Assembly: GCA_905221605.1 (NCBI GenBank)
Contig: CAJNDS010002437.1
Span: 225,001-289,000 of the forward strand
Source of the DNA: Symbiodinium natans
Lineage: Eukaryota > Sar > Dinophyceae > Suessiales > Symbiodiniaceae
Reading direction: 5' to 3'
DNA length: 64,000 bases
In this document: positions 1-10,795 of the stretch, in pieces
Numbering within the stretch: the stretch's first letter is position 1
Layout: each line of letters starts with the position of its first letter
Translations under genes and position numbers: made by a program
The notes under the pieces: generated by a model
Seen by the model: the letters and a program-made list of their open reading frames with translations, nothing else
Databases searched by the model: none
What the model was told of the DNA's origin: nothing

Positions 1-1305
1 CATATGGGGGCACCATATGGTCAGTTTCTAAGGTATGGTCCTAAAAATTAGGGTACTCAACCAGGGACCACAATTGTAACGCTAAGCGGCGCAGCTGCTT
101 GGGCTTCGTGAACTAGGGGATCAGAGCATCATGTTGCTGTTTTCTCTGGAGGGTTAGGGGTTAGGGTCTGATAGGGCAAAACAGATTTTGATTGTAGGCC
201 ACAAGTGGCCAGAGCTTTCTTGTCAGTGGCGCGGACACTGCCGACCTTGGGTTTTGCAAACAGGAGATTCAGCCAGAGTCGGTTGCGCTGTGGTATGCGC
301 TGATGGGACGACGGACGCTGCTTGCCGCGTTGTGAGCTCAGCTCGTTTCAAAGTCTTGAACAGGCAGCCTGCACTGTCGGGCCTCTTCGGGAACTGCTTG
401 CCAAGACTTCCATGATCGCATCCCCGCCCGCAGCGGTTTTTTGGCTTGCATTTTTTGGCGAGAAGAGGGAACCTGACGTCCTGCAAAGAGCGTGTGGTTG
501 CCTCTTGGCTGAAGTGGCTCTTCGTTCGACTCCGCGAGAGTTACGGTAGCCGTCCTTTTTGCCATGAACTGGAAGCTTTTCGCATCTGCTCAATGTGGGC
601 CAAGGATATGTGCTTGGGTGCTGAGAACGCACGGCACCAAGTCAGACAGTTGTTCAAAATAGTTTCTCAATACCGTCGTCACCTCGCCGTCGGTGAGAGC
701 TTGTTCAGATGGACGGCAACCTGCTCTGCAACTGCCACCTCCCAGCAACCGGCCAAAAGGCTGCACCTGCAGCAGGAAAGGCGCGCGCTTGGTGGGGTGG
801 GTTGGTTGCGGTTACCCGCAGCAGCATACCCTGTGGCATATCTGATGCTTCTGCTCTGCCTACATCTTCCCAAGAGCTGGTTGAAGGGCTGAATGCGTTG
901 TGTGTAAATATGTTTGGGAGCTGCATGTCAAGTAAAGTAAGTTCAATCCAGGCAGCCTGGTCATCCCCAGCAGGACGGTTGCAAGAAAGTAGGGGCTGAG
1001 TAGTATTCGTGCCTGGCTGATGGTGTGGATCGAGCTGCCAGCAGGTTGAGGCCATGACAGCAGAGCAAACTGCAAAGGCAGGGGGCTTCTGTGATCCACG
1101 TGCGATTGTCGGTGGCAGACCGGCAAATACAGATGCGGAAAACCAGGGCAAAAATGTACAGTGCCACAGGCATGAGCAAGCATCAGTTCTGGGTCTTTGT
1201 CTTAGTAGCTGAATGAGTACACTTTACACTTTCTGGGATACTATCGTCCCCTACAGAACTGAAAGTGTACGTTTTTGGGGGGGGCTTATGAACTCAGCAA
1301 GTAAG
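1..1305. other. No supported gene; mixed open frames
   Basis: Several overlapping frames stay open on both strands (for example + strand 446-892), but none shows a recognisable motif, and the frames contradict one another. A short ITS-like run (GGGTTAGGGGTTAGGG) lies near 152-167 and a G-run at 1277-1285. The stretch may hold exons or introns of a gene that begins outside the window; I cannot choose between the frames. Confidence 0.4.
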
Positions 1306-1310
1306 TTGTT

Positions 1311-1895
1311 CGGAGGCGACCGAGGTCCTCGTGGATGAGCTGGTTCGCACTGCCGTGGCTGCCACCGCCGAGGCGCCCAACCGTGCCGTGAAGATACTTG
1401 GAAGCAATTACTAGTTAGTAGTCTTCCCCTCTGGCTCCTTTATGAATATACTATCTAACCCCACCCCACCCCCCCAAGACAAAAAACAAAGAAAAGTTCA
1501 GCAACGCGGCATATGTCCTGCCCGAATCCAGTTCTGGGAAGATGCTGCAAGGCAGCTATCGGCAGCTGATGAGTTTGCTAAGGAGACGCGTTCGCCAGCG
1601 CTTGCACAAGAAGTTGGGAGCTGTGCTCAACAAGCAGGATATTTCGGTGCTCTTCTGCTAGAGCCGTCTGGAGCCCATAGATCACAGTGTTGCAGAAGCT
1701 GTAATGAACTCCCTTCGCCCGCGAAGAGACTGTGCTCGGGAGGCACGCGCGTAGGCTAATGCAGAAGGTCGCTGCGGGAATGTGTGATTACCAAAACATT
1801 CAAGCCAGGAGTTTGACGTGGCCATGGAGCGGTTTCATGCAGCCGCTGAGGTTGCGGGCTTCGTGCAAATGTCCGACATGTCTAGCGCATACTGA
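1311..1895 (+). CDS. Unknown protein, fragmentary exons
   Basis: Three exon-like pieces read well on the + strand. Piece 1 (about 1311-1393) reads ATEVLVDELVRTAVAATAEA, a short amphipathic helix. Piece 2 (1539-1754) is basic and helical (SLLRRRVRQRLHKKLGAV) but carries an in-frame TAG at 1659. Piece 3 (1806-1895) reads EFDVAMERFHAAAEVAGF and ends at a TGA. I do not recognise the family. The charged helices suggest a helical or coiled-coil protein, which is inference. The internal TAG means either a short intron around it, a sequencing error or a decayed gene. No promoter or start codon could be fixed; exons further upstream are likely. Confidence 0.4.
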
Positions 1896-1993
1896 GTCCT
1901 ACTGCAACATGGTGAGCACGAGTTTTTGCGTGGATGATGCAAAGAAAAACAGCCGACTGTGCTGATGCTGGAGAGCCGGGACATTACCCGGTG

Positions 1994-2121
1994 GCCTAGT
2001 GCATGTCAGCGTCTGAAACCCTAAACCCGAGGCCTTGAGGCCCTGAAACCCTAACCTGAGCCCCAAGCCTTAAACCCTAAACTCCAGGCCTTGAGGCCCT
2101 GAAACCCTGAACCCTGAAGAT
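1994..2121 (-). repeat. Degenerate ITS, CCCTAAA with TTGAGGCCCTGAAA variants
   Basis: Imperfect C-strand telomere-type repeats mixed with a longer period containing CCTTGAGGCCCTGAAACCCT, seen twice (near 2031 and 2088). No coding frame crosses it. Confidence 0.7.
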
Positions 2122-2269
2122 GCATGTGTGCTATTAAGCTGCGAATGTACCAAAGAGTGACATGCGGTGGCCAGGCTCACCGCGATGAGGTTGCCCACAC
2201 ACAACGCAAAGGCCTACATGCTTCTTGAGCATCCAGCTGTTGAGGTTCGTTTGAGCTGGAGACTCTCTA

Positions 2270-2830
2270 TGCACTTCTGCTGAGTAGAATGATGATCGTA
2301 CTTGATGACTACAATATTGAGAATGATGATGTTAATAAGATAAAGATGATAGTGACGATGTTGTTGGTGATGATGATGACTATAACAAGTTTGAAAATCA
2401 TATCGATGATGATAAACTATTATTGGCAATCTTCAGGACAATACGCATGAACATAGTCATGCTAACAACAGCGAGAAGAACATTGACGATAAACAGATTT
2501 AGAAACCGTAATAATGGAATGAATCAATGAGAATGACAATGATGATGGTAAGGAAGATAGCAATGTGACACAAATAGCGATGATAAACAAGTGCAACAAT
2601 GATAAATATTTCAATAGGAAAGAGAACAGGGATGATGATAATACGATCATGAAAATGATGGTAAAAGTGATCCTAACAAAGAAGAAAAAAGTAAGGGTGA
2701 TGATATCAGCCGTAATACTAACAACGATAGGGACACAAACAATGACATGGTACGAATAATGAATGATAGCGAGAAGATGATCATGATAATGAAAGCAATC
2801 GTGATGACTGTGGCGAAGTAATGCAGACAA
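2270..2830. repeat. AT-rich ATGAT/GATGAT low-complexity island
   Basis: About 560 bases are dominated by GAT, AAT and ATGATGAT words, unlike the GC-rich exons on either side. Both strands give His/Ser/Ile-rich or Met/Lys-rich frames that are by-products of the repeat. There are no inverted ends and no coding motif. It looks like an old expanded trinucleotide-type tract in an intergenic or intronic position. Confidence 0.7.
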
Positions 2831-2882
2831 CAATGATCGACTGTCAGACGGGTTTCTGGGTTCCACCTTCCGCAGGCCCTGT

Positions 2883-3170
2883 CAATCGAGCGCCGAGCTC
2901 AGCGCACCGCTTTCATTAAAGGTGTGCTTTGCACAAAATCGCGGACATGATGCGAATGCTGCAAAATTGCAACCTCCACATTGCATCAGGCTCCCATTGG
3001 CGCACCACCAGCCAGGCAGCATACTGCAAAACACAGCAGAGCTGAGATGTTTTCAAATTGCTCTTTGTTGCACAGGCCGCCACAAGCCTCACCATCACAA
3101 GTGGTGGCAGTGCCGGTTTGGATGGTGCGGACCCCTTGAGGGCTTCAATGTCAGAGCGTAAACCGCAGAG
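2883..3170. other. Possible exon, strand unresolved
   Basis: Both a + frame (2922-3161) and a - frame (2916-3221) are open. The minus reading contains DIEALKG and SKPALPPLVMVRLVAA and looks slightly more protein-like, yet every neighbouring gene model is on the + strand. No family is recognised. Confidence 0.25.
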
Positions 3171-3313
3171 GTATAGAACGTCGTTGGCATCTTTAGATGT
3201 GCTTCTACTAAATGAATGCATGGTTCATGCAGCATGATGAACAGGAGCCTGCATGCTCGTGTCCATCTTGTGTCCTAGAAAGAGCAGAGCAATGACGCAG
3301 CTATGCATCGGTG

Positions 3314-5102
3314 CAGGTGCAACAGGTTGGTGCTTCTGTGGGTCCCGTGGGTGGGCCTGCCCCTCCTGGACCGAGGCACACGGCAAATGTGAGTGGTTGC
3401 ACCCCTAGACCCCTAAACTGGGTCCTTGTTGGTTATAATATCACATGTTGTCATATCAAATTCCCAATAAGGGGTAAATATGACAATGTTTGATATAGCC
3501 CCAACAATGAAGCAGCAAACACCTAAACCCCTAAACCCGCAGGGTCTTGGGTTTAGGCGTGCCCATGCAAGGAATGGGTAGGCCAGTAGTCAGGCGCACG
3601 AACCCAGAATCGGTGTCAGGGACAACTTGAGTCATGCACATACAAGGTCTAGAGTTTAGGGTTTAGGGTTTAGGGTTTAGGGTTTAGGGTTTAGGGTTTA
3701 GGGTTTAGGGTTTAGGGTTTAGGGTTTAGGGTTTAGGGGCCTCCCAGGGGCTTCTGGGGTTGAGGGCCTATGTAGGCTGTAGGGTATAGAGTTTCCAGCT
3801 TAGCCCCTGCTTGTTCGCGACATGAAACTTTTTATGGGCCTTGCCCCTTCCCCACTTGCCCTGCACATGTCATCCCCCACCATTTCGTGGGAAGCCGACA
3901 TCATAACACCCAGGGAATTAGACACGAAATGTCACCAAGGAAGAGGAAGGAGTTCACATAGTCGACCATGATTGAGCATGAGCGATCTTTGTTTGGTGTT
4001 CTGCCCATCAGGACTGGCTATTGGGCCCTACAACCCCCTTAAAAAGGCCCTTTATGGGGTTGATTATGGGTATCATAGGGCCTAATAGCCCCATCCTGGC
4101 CCCCTAAACCCTAAACCCTAAACCCTAGACCCTAAACCCTAAACCATAAACCCTAAACCCTAAACCCTAAACCCTGAACCCCATCCCGTCAGGATGGCCC
4201 AAGTGCAAATGCCACAGATGCCACAGATGGCAACGCGCTGGAATTGCGGCGGGATGACGGTTTGTGCAGTCCAGGACCCACGAAGCTCTCAAAGGCTTCG
4301 AACCCTAAACCCTAAAACCCTAAACACTATAAACCCTTAGCCCTTAAGCCCTTAAGCCCTTAAACCCTTAAACCCTGAAACCCTGAAACCCTGAAACCCT
4401 TAAACCCTGAAACCCTTAAACCCTTAAACCCTAAGCCCCAAAACTCCCAACCTTAAACCCTTAACCCTTAAGCCCTAAACCCTGTCCCCTTCAGGATGTG
4501 CGCCAGTTCCAGGAGCGGGTGCAAGTGCCGGAGATGGCTCCGTGCCAACAGGCCAGGCCAGTGCTGGTAGATATGGGGTCCCTATTTTCAGGGAATCCTA
4601 CCATCCCTAAGGGTCCATGTACTTATATAGTATATACTTGGGCCCTTAAGCTACTACATAGGAACCCCTTTAAGGCCCAAGTATATACTATATAGGTACA
4701 TGGACCCTTTGGGCATGTGGAGGTATCTCACACACGGCAGAGAGGCGCGTGCACAGCAGAGCGGTGCAGCGCGCGTTGGTCCGGGTCAGAGTACCATGTG
4801 GAGGTATATTTCTATTAGGGGTCCCTTACGTAAGAAGGGATCCTACTATTTTGGGGGTATGATTATATTAGGGGTCCCTTACCCCCATATCGTAAGCCAA
4901 GACGACAGCTGGGACCAGCTCAGCATGTGCCGAGGTGCCATACATGAACAAGATGTACGTTGGGCAGCAGGTGGGCGCTAGCAGCAAATGGGGCTTAGGG
5001 TTTAGGGTTTAGGGTTTGGGCTGCTTGCCAACACCTTTGGTTTGCAACATGTCCGCGACATACCACGTTACGGAGGGTACGGAGTACGTACTTGTCTTGT
5101 GA
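3314..5102 (+). CDS. Unknown Gln/Met/Gly/Pro-rich protein, five or more exons
   Basis: Exon-like pieces: 3314-3389 (VQQVGASVGPVGGPAPPGP), 4193-4295 (MAQVQMPQMPQMATRWNCGG), 4495-4569 (VRQFQERVQVPEMAPCQQA), 4902-4992 (AEVPYMNKMYVGQQVGASSK) and 5049-5102, ending YVLVL and TGA. The shared Gln/Met/Val/Pro composition, and the motif QxVGAS occurring in both the first and fourth pieces, argue that they belong together. I recognise no domain; the composition suggests a low-complexity, possibly structural or nucleic-acid-associated protein (inference). The introns hold a family I element (3428-3505), long ITS blocks, a family D element (4009-4101), a family A element (4606-4713) and a family F-like element (4800-4900). 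Start codon and first exon are not determined. Confidence 0.5.
3428..3505. mobile_element. Introner-like element, family I, copy 1
   Basis: Contains CATGTTGTCATATCAAATTC followed by CCCAATAAGGGGTAAATATGAC. A diverged second copy lies at 32297-32375 with the same order of words (CATGTTTGTCGTATTAAATT, then CCCATAAGGAGTAAA). Both sit between exon-like frames. Confidence 0.65.
3653..3736 (+). repeat. ITS (TTTAGGG)n, about 11 units
   Basis: Near-perfect array in G-strand orientation within an intron of the 3.3-5.1 kb model. Confidence 0.97.
4009..4101. mobile_element. Introner-like element, family D, copy 1
   Basis: Inverted ends GGACTGGCTATTGGGCCCTA and TAGGGCCTAATAGCCCCATC. The core CCTTAAAAAGGCCCTTTATG is itself partly palindromic. 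The 3' end abuts an ITS block. Sequence similar to the left flank (CCCATCAGGACTGG) recurs as CCCGTCAGGATGG right after that ITS, at the next exon boundary. Confidence 0.8.
4102..4181 (-). repeat. ITS (CCCTAAA)n next to a family D element
   Basis: C-strand array with two one-base variants. It separates the family D element from the exon at 4193. Confidence 0.95.
4302..4486 (-). repeat. Degenerate ITS, mixed CCCTAAA / CCCTTAAA / CCCTGAAA
   Basis: About 185 bases in which unit length drifts between 7 and 8 (CCCTTAAA and CCCTGAAA forms dominate the centre). Fills the intron between exons 4193-4295 and 4495-4569. Confidence 0.93.
4606..4713. mobile_element. Introner-like element, family A, copy 1 (intact)
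   Basis: Terminal inverted repeats AAGGGTCCATGTACTTATAT and ATATAGGTACATGGACCCTT, with inner words TACTTGGGCCCTTAAG and CCTTTAAGGCCCAAGTATAT. Lies directly after the exon ending at 4569. Confidence 0.88.
4800..4900. mobile_element. Introner-like element, family F-like
   Basis: The word AGGGGTCCCTTACGTAAG and a second copy AGGGGTCCCTTACCCC flank GGGATCCTACTATTTTGGGG. GGGATCC plus CTATTTTGGGG is shared with the family F copies near 23.0, 28.0 and 37.6 kb. Confidence 0.6.
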
Positions 5103-5352
5103 GAGACCTTCTTGTTGCTGTCTATAGGTCAACTCCTGGTTCGAAGGTTGCGGAGATTTTTCAAGGAAGTCTGGTGTTTGCCGAGGTTTGTATCACAGGC
5201 GGTCGCGCGCGATCCGACAGCAAGGGGTTCGGCACGTGGCCATATGGCCGGTCAAGTGGAACCTTCAGCCATGCTGTGCGGCTGTTAGTTTACCCCAACC
5301 CTAAACCCAAAACCCTGAGGGACCAGAAGCCCGAATTGCCCTAGCAAGAGCT

Positions 5353-5437
5353 ACCCTAAACCCTAAACCCTAAACCCTAAACCCTAAACCCTAAACCCTA
5401 AACCCCAAACCCCAAACCCTAAACCCTAAACCCTAGT
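5353..5437 (-). repeat. ITS (CCCTAAA)n
   Basis: About 12 units, two of them CCCCAAA. It precedes the first exon-like piece of the next gene model. Confidence 0.97.
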
Positions 5438-5453
5438 TGATCGCTGCGGGGTC

Positions 5454-8400
5454 AGGATGCTCTTGGCCTCAACCAGGGCTTCGGGTTTCAACGTGGCCTC
5501 GCTGCAAATAGCTCCTTTGAGACACCCAGAGGGTCCATTTTGTATTACTATTCTGGAACGTGGTACCCGAAAACCATGCAAAGATAGGTTTTTTGGGGTA
5601 CCGAATTCCGAGATTCAGAATAATACTGCAAGTTTGCCCTCTGGGACACAATCAGATGGTGCCACCAGAAGGAGTAGAACTCTCTTGCATGGCCAAGGTG
5701 CCGTGTCCGAGGGAGCAGGCGAGTTGGACGCTACTGCTGTTGGCCGTTCTTGCCTTGAACGCACATCCCTAAACCCCAAACCCCAAACCCCAAACCCCAA
5801 ACCCTAAACCCTAAACCCTAAACCCTAAACCCTAAACCCTAAACCCTAAACCCTAAACCCTAAACCCTAAACCCTAAACCCTAAACCCTAAACCCTAAAC
5901 CCTAAACCCTAAACCCAACCACTCTCCTGCTCCGTCCATGCTGTGCCTCTTCCCTTCTTCCCTCGTCCTTGCGAAGGCTGTGAGAGCACGCAGAGCACAG
6001 GCAGGGCTCTGGTGTGCTTTTTGATTTCAGGCTGGGGCTTATCGCTATAATTGTAGGGGGGCTGGGGTTGATGAGACGGGCTGGGCATCATGTGAGGAGG
6101 ACTTCCTATCATGATGTCCACCTCGTCTCATGATCCGCTTTCCCCTGCATATGCGTGTCGCTGTGCTCTTTATTGGTGAACATGTGAAGCGAATCCGCCC
6201 ATGAATCGGAAAGGCAGGAAGTCTTGTCCTTGTCAGTTTCGCTCGACAGAGCGACTGAAGCGTCGAAAAGTCCCCGGCACCTACTTGTGAGAGCACTGGT
6301 TTCGGCCACAGAAATCCTCGCATGGGACCTATGCGAGAGCGCGATTTGCCACGTCGAGGATGCCAAAACCTTACGCGGTTTTGACTCAAATCGGGCTCCG
6401 CGCCTACCCAAAGGCTCCTATGTAGTACCATTTTGGGGTAGTAGCCTAGAATCCTCTATGACTAACCCAAAAAGGAACTAGATTGGAGCCTTGGGTCGTT
6501 CGACTAGTTAGACGGGAGCCAGAGGACCACCCAAGCGCATGCAGGCCAGTTGACGTAGAGGCGTCCTACGGTGCGGCATCATAGCCACGCTAACCAGGCT
6601 TGACGGTTGGACCTTTGAGGACACCAAAGATAAGGTGTCCCCACAAGGATATTTTCACCCAATTCCAGGTAGGATATAGCATGATTTAGCATAAATCGCC
6701 GAATTCAACGTAGAATGAACGCGGGGGTTCCATGGTGAGAGTTGCGGGGCTTGAGGTATTTTCCGAAATAGAGGTACCCCTGACTAAACCCCCCCATAAA
6801 ATACTGTAATCCTTAAAAAAAGGAACCCTACAAATGGTGCCCAATTTTTGGAAACCCCCAATGAGGAGGGGCGGGGCAGCAGAGAACCGAAAATACGCCG
6901 AACCCTGAACCAACCCCCTCAACCCTAAACCCTAAACCCTAAGCCCTAAACCCTAAACCCTAAACCCTAAACCCTAAACCCTAAACCTAAACCCTAGGGC
7001 AGCCGAACCTTCCCGTGCAGCGCACCTTCATCCAGCGCGGGCCTGATTTAGGGTTTAGGGTTTAGGGTTTAGGGTTTAGCGTTTAGGGTTTAGGGTTTAG
7101 GGTTTAGGGTTTAGGGTGCTTGAGGGCTTCGGGGTCATAAGTTTGAGGGGCTTTCAAGAGTTTGGCATTGCTGGTTCGTAGGGTTTGGTGCTTAGGGTTT
7201 ATAGGTTTATGATGCCAGCTGTAAGGTTCATTCGGGTTTAGGGTTTCATGGTTCAGGGTCTTAAGCCGCGAAGCACCATCCTCTCCCTATAGACATACTG
7301 CTGACGTCATCCACGCAATTCCACGCACAATAACTCTCCAGCCGAGACTCCCGCAATAGGTACGAACACCCCCAAACCCCCAAACCAAAAGCCCAAAGAC
7401 CGTCCTATTGCCAAAGACCCTCGGCCCTGCAGCCGAAACCCAGCATCCCCATCCTAAGCCCTTCCTTGAAAAAACCTCCTCCCAGGTTCAACGACCAGGA
7501 GGGCAGCCAGCGTCGCTCCAGGTGCTTCCAGATAACAACCTTGGTTTCAGCAATCGGTCTATCAGCCTATGTGTGCCTCGAGATAACAAAGCTACGGTTC
7601 ATGCACAGCTGCTGTGTACATGTGGCCATACATATGTACAGGTCATGTCTTGTGCATTAGCATGAAAAGTTTACATATATATATATATATAGATAGATGG
7701 ACAGATAAGTATGGAAGTCAGCAATGATCGTATACGTAGGTTTGTTTGTATTCGTTGGTGCAACTAGTAGTTGAGCGTAGCGGGAAGCCACCAGGGCAGG
7801 ACTTTCTGGGCCCGATCTCAAGAAATGACAGCATGCGTGAGAGAGTGAGTGTCTTGCCCCTATGCCAGGTCGCAGTGACAGAATGGTGCCAGGCACAACG
7901 GACAATGGCTCATGACAAATTTCTAAAGAAGGCGGCTGTCTGCTTGAAGGTCCAAATCGCATACTTGCTGTTCACAGGCACTCCCAGCCAACGGCAGTAA
8001 TTACACAGTTTGCTGCATTCCACCCTGTTCCTCCGCACTATAGGGGCAACTCCCGAGCAGACTCTGCTGGTGTTTCAAGGGGGTTCCGATTCCGTACAGT
8101 GCAGAATAGCGCAACGTTGCAACACAGAGATGTTCCCAGCTGCCATGGAGGTGGCTGCGAGGAATTCGGAAGTCTGTTTTGTGCACATTTTTTGACCACC
8201 GATGCCATCAATTGCAAGTCGATGGCCTTTCCTTCAGCCTATGGAGATCCTAGTTTCAGCGTTGTGGGCCGCAGTGGCAAAGATGTCCATGCACCGTCCC
8301 ATGCACGTGCAATGGACAGTTCTCGTCAGCATACGGAGAAGGTGTCTTAAGAAGTCCGCAAACACATGTCTTGTTCGTAACCCTAAGGGTCCATGTACCT

Positions 8401-8971
8401 ATCTAATACTTGGGCCTTAAAGGGGTTCCCATAGAGTAGCTTTAGGGCCCAAATATCTACTATATGGGTACATGGACCCGTAGGGTAACCGTATGCTAGG
8501 TGCCCTGGCCCCTCCAAATTCTGTGTTGGCCGCACGGCCAAGAAGTGAATTCAACCTGGTTGCTCGGTTCTTGCCGCAGGCTGCAGGGATGCCAACGGTA
8601 GAACTCAAGGTGGCGAAGCAAGGGTTTAGGGTTTAGGGGTTTAGGGGTTTAGCGGTTTAGGGTTTAGGGTTTAGGGTTTAGGGTTTAGGGTTTAGGGTTT
8701 AGTCGTCTTTGATCTGAAGTTTCCTTCTGCATCCCCCCTGTGGCTCTTCCTGAGCTTTGGCGGCCGCTGCTTGAATCCCTTGCTGAGTGGGGAGAATTTT
8801 GGTTCATCTGTACTGACGGGCCTTAAGGCGCTTTCAACGCCAGCCTCAGGGCCCTTTCTGTACCCCGGGACTCCGACAACTGGAGAGTTTGTACCCTAAA
8901 CCCTAAACCCTAAAGCTTATGAAGTCAGGTTCCTTTCGGGCGACGTCCTGGGAGACGCAACCACTGCTTAG
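5454..8971 (+). CDS. Unknown multi-exon protein
   Basis: Exon-like pieces: 5454-5514 (DALGLNQGFGFQRGLAAN), 5650-5772 (GAVSEGAGELDATAVGRS), 6224-6425 (LLVRALVSATEILAWDL), 6997-7049 (GQPNLPVQRTFIQRGPD), perhaps 7470-7662, 8486-8622 (SEFNLVARFLPQAAGM), 8702-8899 (VVFDLKFPSASPLWLFLSFG) and 8915-8971 (AYEVRFLSGDVLGDATTA, then TAG). The three last pieces are convincing: they read in frame from one ITS-filled intron to the next and end in a stop. I do not recognise the family. VVFDLKFPSASPLWLFL resembles the edge of a beta-rich domain (weak inference). Introns contain family G elements (5525-5645, 6410-6480, 6762-6860), a family A element and six ITS blocks. Confidence 0.5.
5525..5645. mobile_element. 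Introner-like element, family G, copy 1
   Basis: Carries CTGGAACGTGGTACCCGAAA and TTTTTTGGGGTACCGAATTC in inverted arrangement. Its left part (AGAGGGTCCATTTTGTATTA) matches the element at 36234-36318. It separates two exon-like frames. Confidence 0.65.
5766..5914 (-). repeat. ITS (CCCTAAA)n, about 21 units
   Basis: Starts with CCCCAAA units and becomes perfect CCCTAAA for more than 100 bases. Confidence 0.97.
6762..6860. mobile_element. Introner-like element, family G, copy 3
   Basis: Ends TTTTCCGAAATAGAGGTACC and GGTGCCCAATTTTTGGAAAC are inverted with respect to each other; the core is AATCCTTAAAAAAAGGAACC. An ITS block follows at 6921. Confidence 0.75.
6921..7118. repeat. Pair of opposite ITS blocks around a short exon
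   Basis: C-strand array at 6921-6997 and G-strand array at 7050-7118. Between them are about 50 bases that read GQPNLPVQRTFIQRGPD on the + strand. The arrays point outward from that exon, one on each side. Confidence 0.95.
8010..8195 (+). CDS. Possible exon, unknown
   Basis: Open + frame containing TPEQTLLVFQGG and FPAAMEVAARNSEVCF. A minus frame is also open over the same bases (8001-8186). It may belong to the 5.4-9.0 kb model. Family unknown. Confidence 0.25.
   Translation: MLHSTLFLRTIGATPEQTLLVFQGGSDSVQCRIAQRCNTEMFPAAMEVAARNSEVCFVHIF
8385..8480. mobile_element. Introner-like element, family A, copy 2 (intact)
   Basis: Inverted ends AAGGGTCCATGTACCTATCT and TATATGGGTACATGGACCCG. Immediately precedes the strong exon at 8486. 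Confidence 0.87.
8622..8702 (+). repeat. ITS (TTTAGGG)n filling an intron
   Basis: The exon before ends ELKVAKQ and the exon after starts VVFDLKF. The array fills the gap exactly, so the last TTTAG of the array lies where the acceptor is needed. Confidence 0.97.
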
Positions 8972-9174
8972 GGATGGCGTACCACGAGCCAGGGACGGGG
9001 CACGACACGCAGCCAACCGAAACGAGCAGGGTTTTAGGGTTTTGAGGCAGGGGCGTGAGGTTGCAGAGTAGCCGGGTGCGATAAAAACCCACAATTTAAG
9101 GAATGCGTTCAATCCGCGGCAGAAGCCGTCCGTTTAAAGGCTTTGGGAGTAGGGGAGTGGGGTAGGGCGGGGGA

Positions 9175-10647
9175 TTGTTCCTTTGGGTTTCAGGTTTCGG
9201 GGTCCTAGCTGATGAGCAACGTCATGTCCTTGAGTTGGCCATTTCCAAAAGGGGTCGACAAGTTGGCCTGGTGTCTTTCGCCCTGATACCTCCTCGGTTT
9301 CCGGCCCTTGCTGGAGAACTTGTGGCCGGGGACACGAGCTTCGTGTCAAGAGGGGAGATGGTTCAGGAGTGTACTGATCGTGCTGTGCAGTTCGTCAGCT
9401 CCTCTTAGCAACTACTACTTAAGGAACCCCCAAATAAATTATAAGATAATTCTTATATATCCTTATGAGGAAGTCTTTTTGATTTCTTTGCGGGGGTTCT
9501 TCAGCGAATAATAGAAAATTTGTCTGAAGCTTGAGCCCTCTTGGATTGAAGCTCATGGATGCACGTGCGGAAGGCGGCGGCTAAAAAAGGACAGGTGCTG
9601 TCTCGGAATCTGCCAGTGCTGTTTCAGGCTGAGTGTAGCAAAGTAGCTTAATGATGTAATCATGCAGGCCGAAGTACTACAGCAATACAGAAATATAGCA
9701 AAGTAGCAATAGAGCAATTTCATAAACTAGTAGTGCAGAATTATTGTGATATAGTAATATAGCCATACCCCTAAACCCAAAACTCGAAACCCTAAACCCT
9801 AAATCCTTATTCCAGTCATATCACAATCTATGAACCTAGCAATATAGCAATAGAATATCCGAGTATAGTATTGTAGTAATATAGTGATATCCGTATTCCA
9901 GTAATATCATAATCTGTTAACCCTAAAACCTAAATCCTTATTCCAGTAGTATCATAATCTATTAACTTAGCAGTATAATAAACTAGTATAGTATTATAGG
10001 AATAAAGAAATATCCTTATTCCAGTAACATCATAATCTGTTAACCTCGCGACTTCCTTGATCTGGGCCAAGGTTGTACCGGCAGGCCAAGCAAACAAAAG
10101 TGGCTGACTTCCTTGCCAACGATCTCTCCGAGGAACCCTGGAGGACGAAGGCTGTGGGGTTTAGGGTTTAGGGTTTAGGGTTTAGGGTTTAGGGTTTAGG
10201 GTTTAGGGTTTAGGGGTACATTTTGCAAGAACAACCCCGCTTCCCCTGATATGAACCACTGTTGAGCTTGAAATTTCGGAATCGTCAGAAAACATGTCAG
10301 AAAGGGAGATTTAGCTACAACGGCTGGTACACGAGAGTCCGAAACGGTCACCGCATGCATCGCACATGCCCGGAGCATCACGCACGTACAGAAAGACAAT
10401 ATCCCAGGCCGGGCTTTACAAGGCTACCTGATCGGTGACATTTTAAAAGATGCTCGTGCAACGATTAGAGGCTGTTCTACTGACGTGTTGTTAGCTTGAA
10501 GGTGCGTAGGATATATCTATCTCACGAATTCTGTCACCAATGGTTTGGGATCTATTCTAGAATGCATGCCATGAAGGCCGAGAAGAACGCCTTTGAGCTT
10601 GTGATGCCCTCAGGAATGTCAGCCCTCAGGGTCCATGTACCCACATA

Positions 10648-10684
<37 letters not shown>

Positions 10685-10795
10685 GGCCCTAAAGATACTG
10701 TATGGGAACCCCTTTAAGGCCCTAGTATATAATTACTATGTAGGTACATGGACCCTTAGGGCAGCATTCTGCCAGCTTGACTGGGCCATGACTGG
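9175..10795 (+). CDS. Unknown multi-exon protein
   Basis: Exon-like pieces: 9190-9408 (VLELAISKRGRQVGLVSFAL, AGDTSFVSRGEMVQECT), about 9515-9650 (Cys/Arg-rich), 10070-10158 (TKVADFLANDLSEEPWRTKA) and 10541-10627 (MHAMKAEKNAFELVMPSGMS), then a short piece after 10762 ending in TGA. A family B element (9412-9513) and a family A element (10625-10762) lie where introns are expected. A 400-base AT-rich island interrupts the model at 9640-10040. No domain recognised. Confidence 0.45.
9412..9513. mobile_element. Introner-like element, family B, copy 1
   Basis: Inverted ends CTACTACTTAAGGAACCCCC and GGGGGTTCTTCAGCGAATAA. Confidence 0.82.
9640..10040. repeat. AT-rich island with ATAGCAATATAGTAAT words
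   Basis: Diverged repeats of AATATAGCAATA, TAGTATTATAG and CCTTATTCCAGTAATATCAT. The phrase TTATTCCAGT is repeated three times about 90 bases apart (near 9807, 9893 and 10017) with AATC(T/C)(A/G)T(T/G)AAC nearby, so a period of roughly 100 bases is present. A second island of the same texture lies at 34725-34990. Confidence 0.75.
10157..10215 (+). repeat. ITS (TTTAGGG)n
   Basis: Follows the exon ending EEPWRTKAVG. Confidence 0.97.
10625..10762. mobile_element. Introner-like element, family A, copy 3, with internal (TA)n
   Basis: Inverted ends CAGGGTCCATGTACCCACAT and TAGGTACATGGACCCTTAGG. The left inner arm has expanded into a (TA)17 run. Directly follows the exon ending PSGMSAL. Confidence 0.88.

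Noticed and set aside
3653-3736. A real chromosome end or telomere
   Set aside because: Arrays occur in both orientations every few hundred bases with genes between them, and none is at the window edge.
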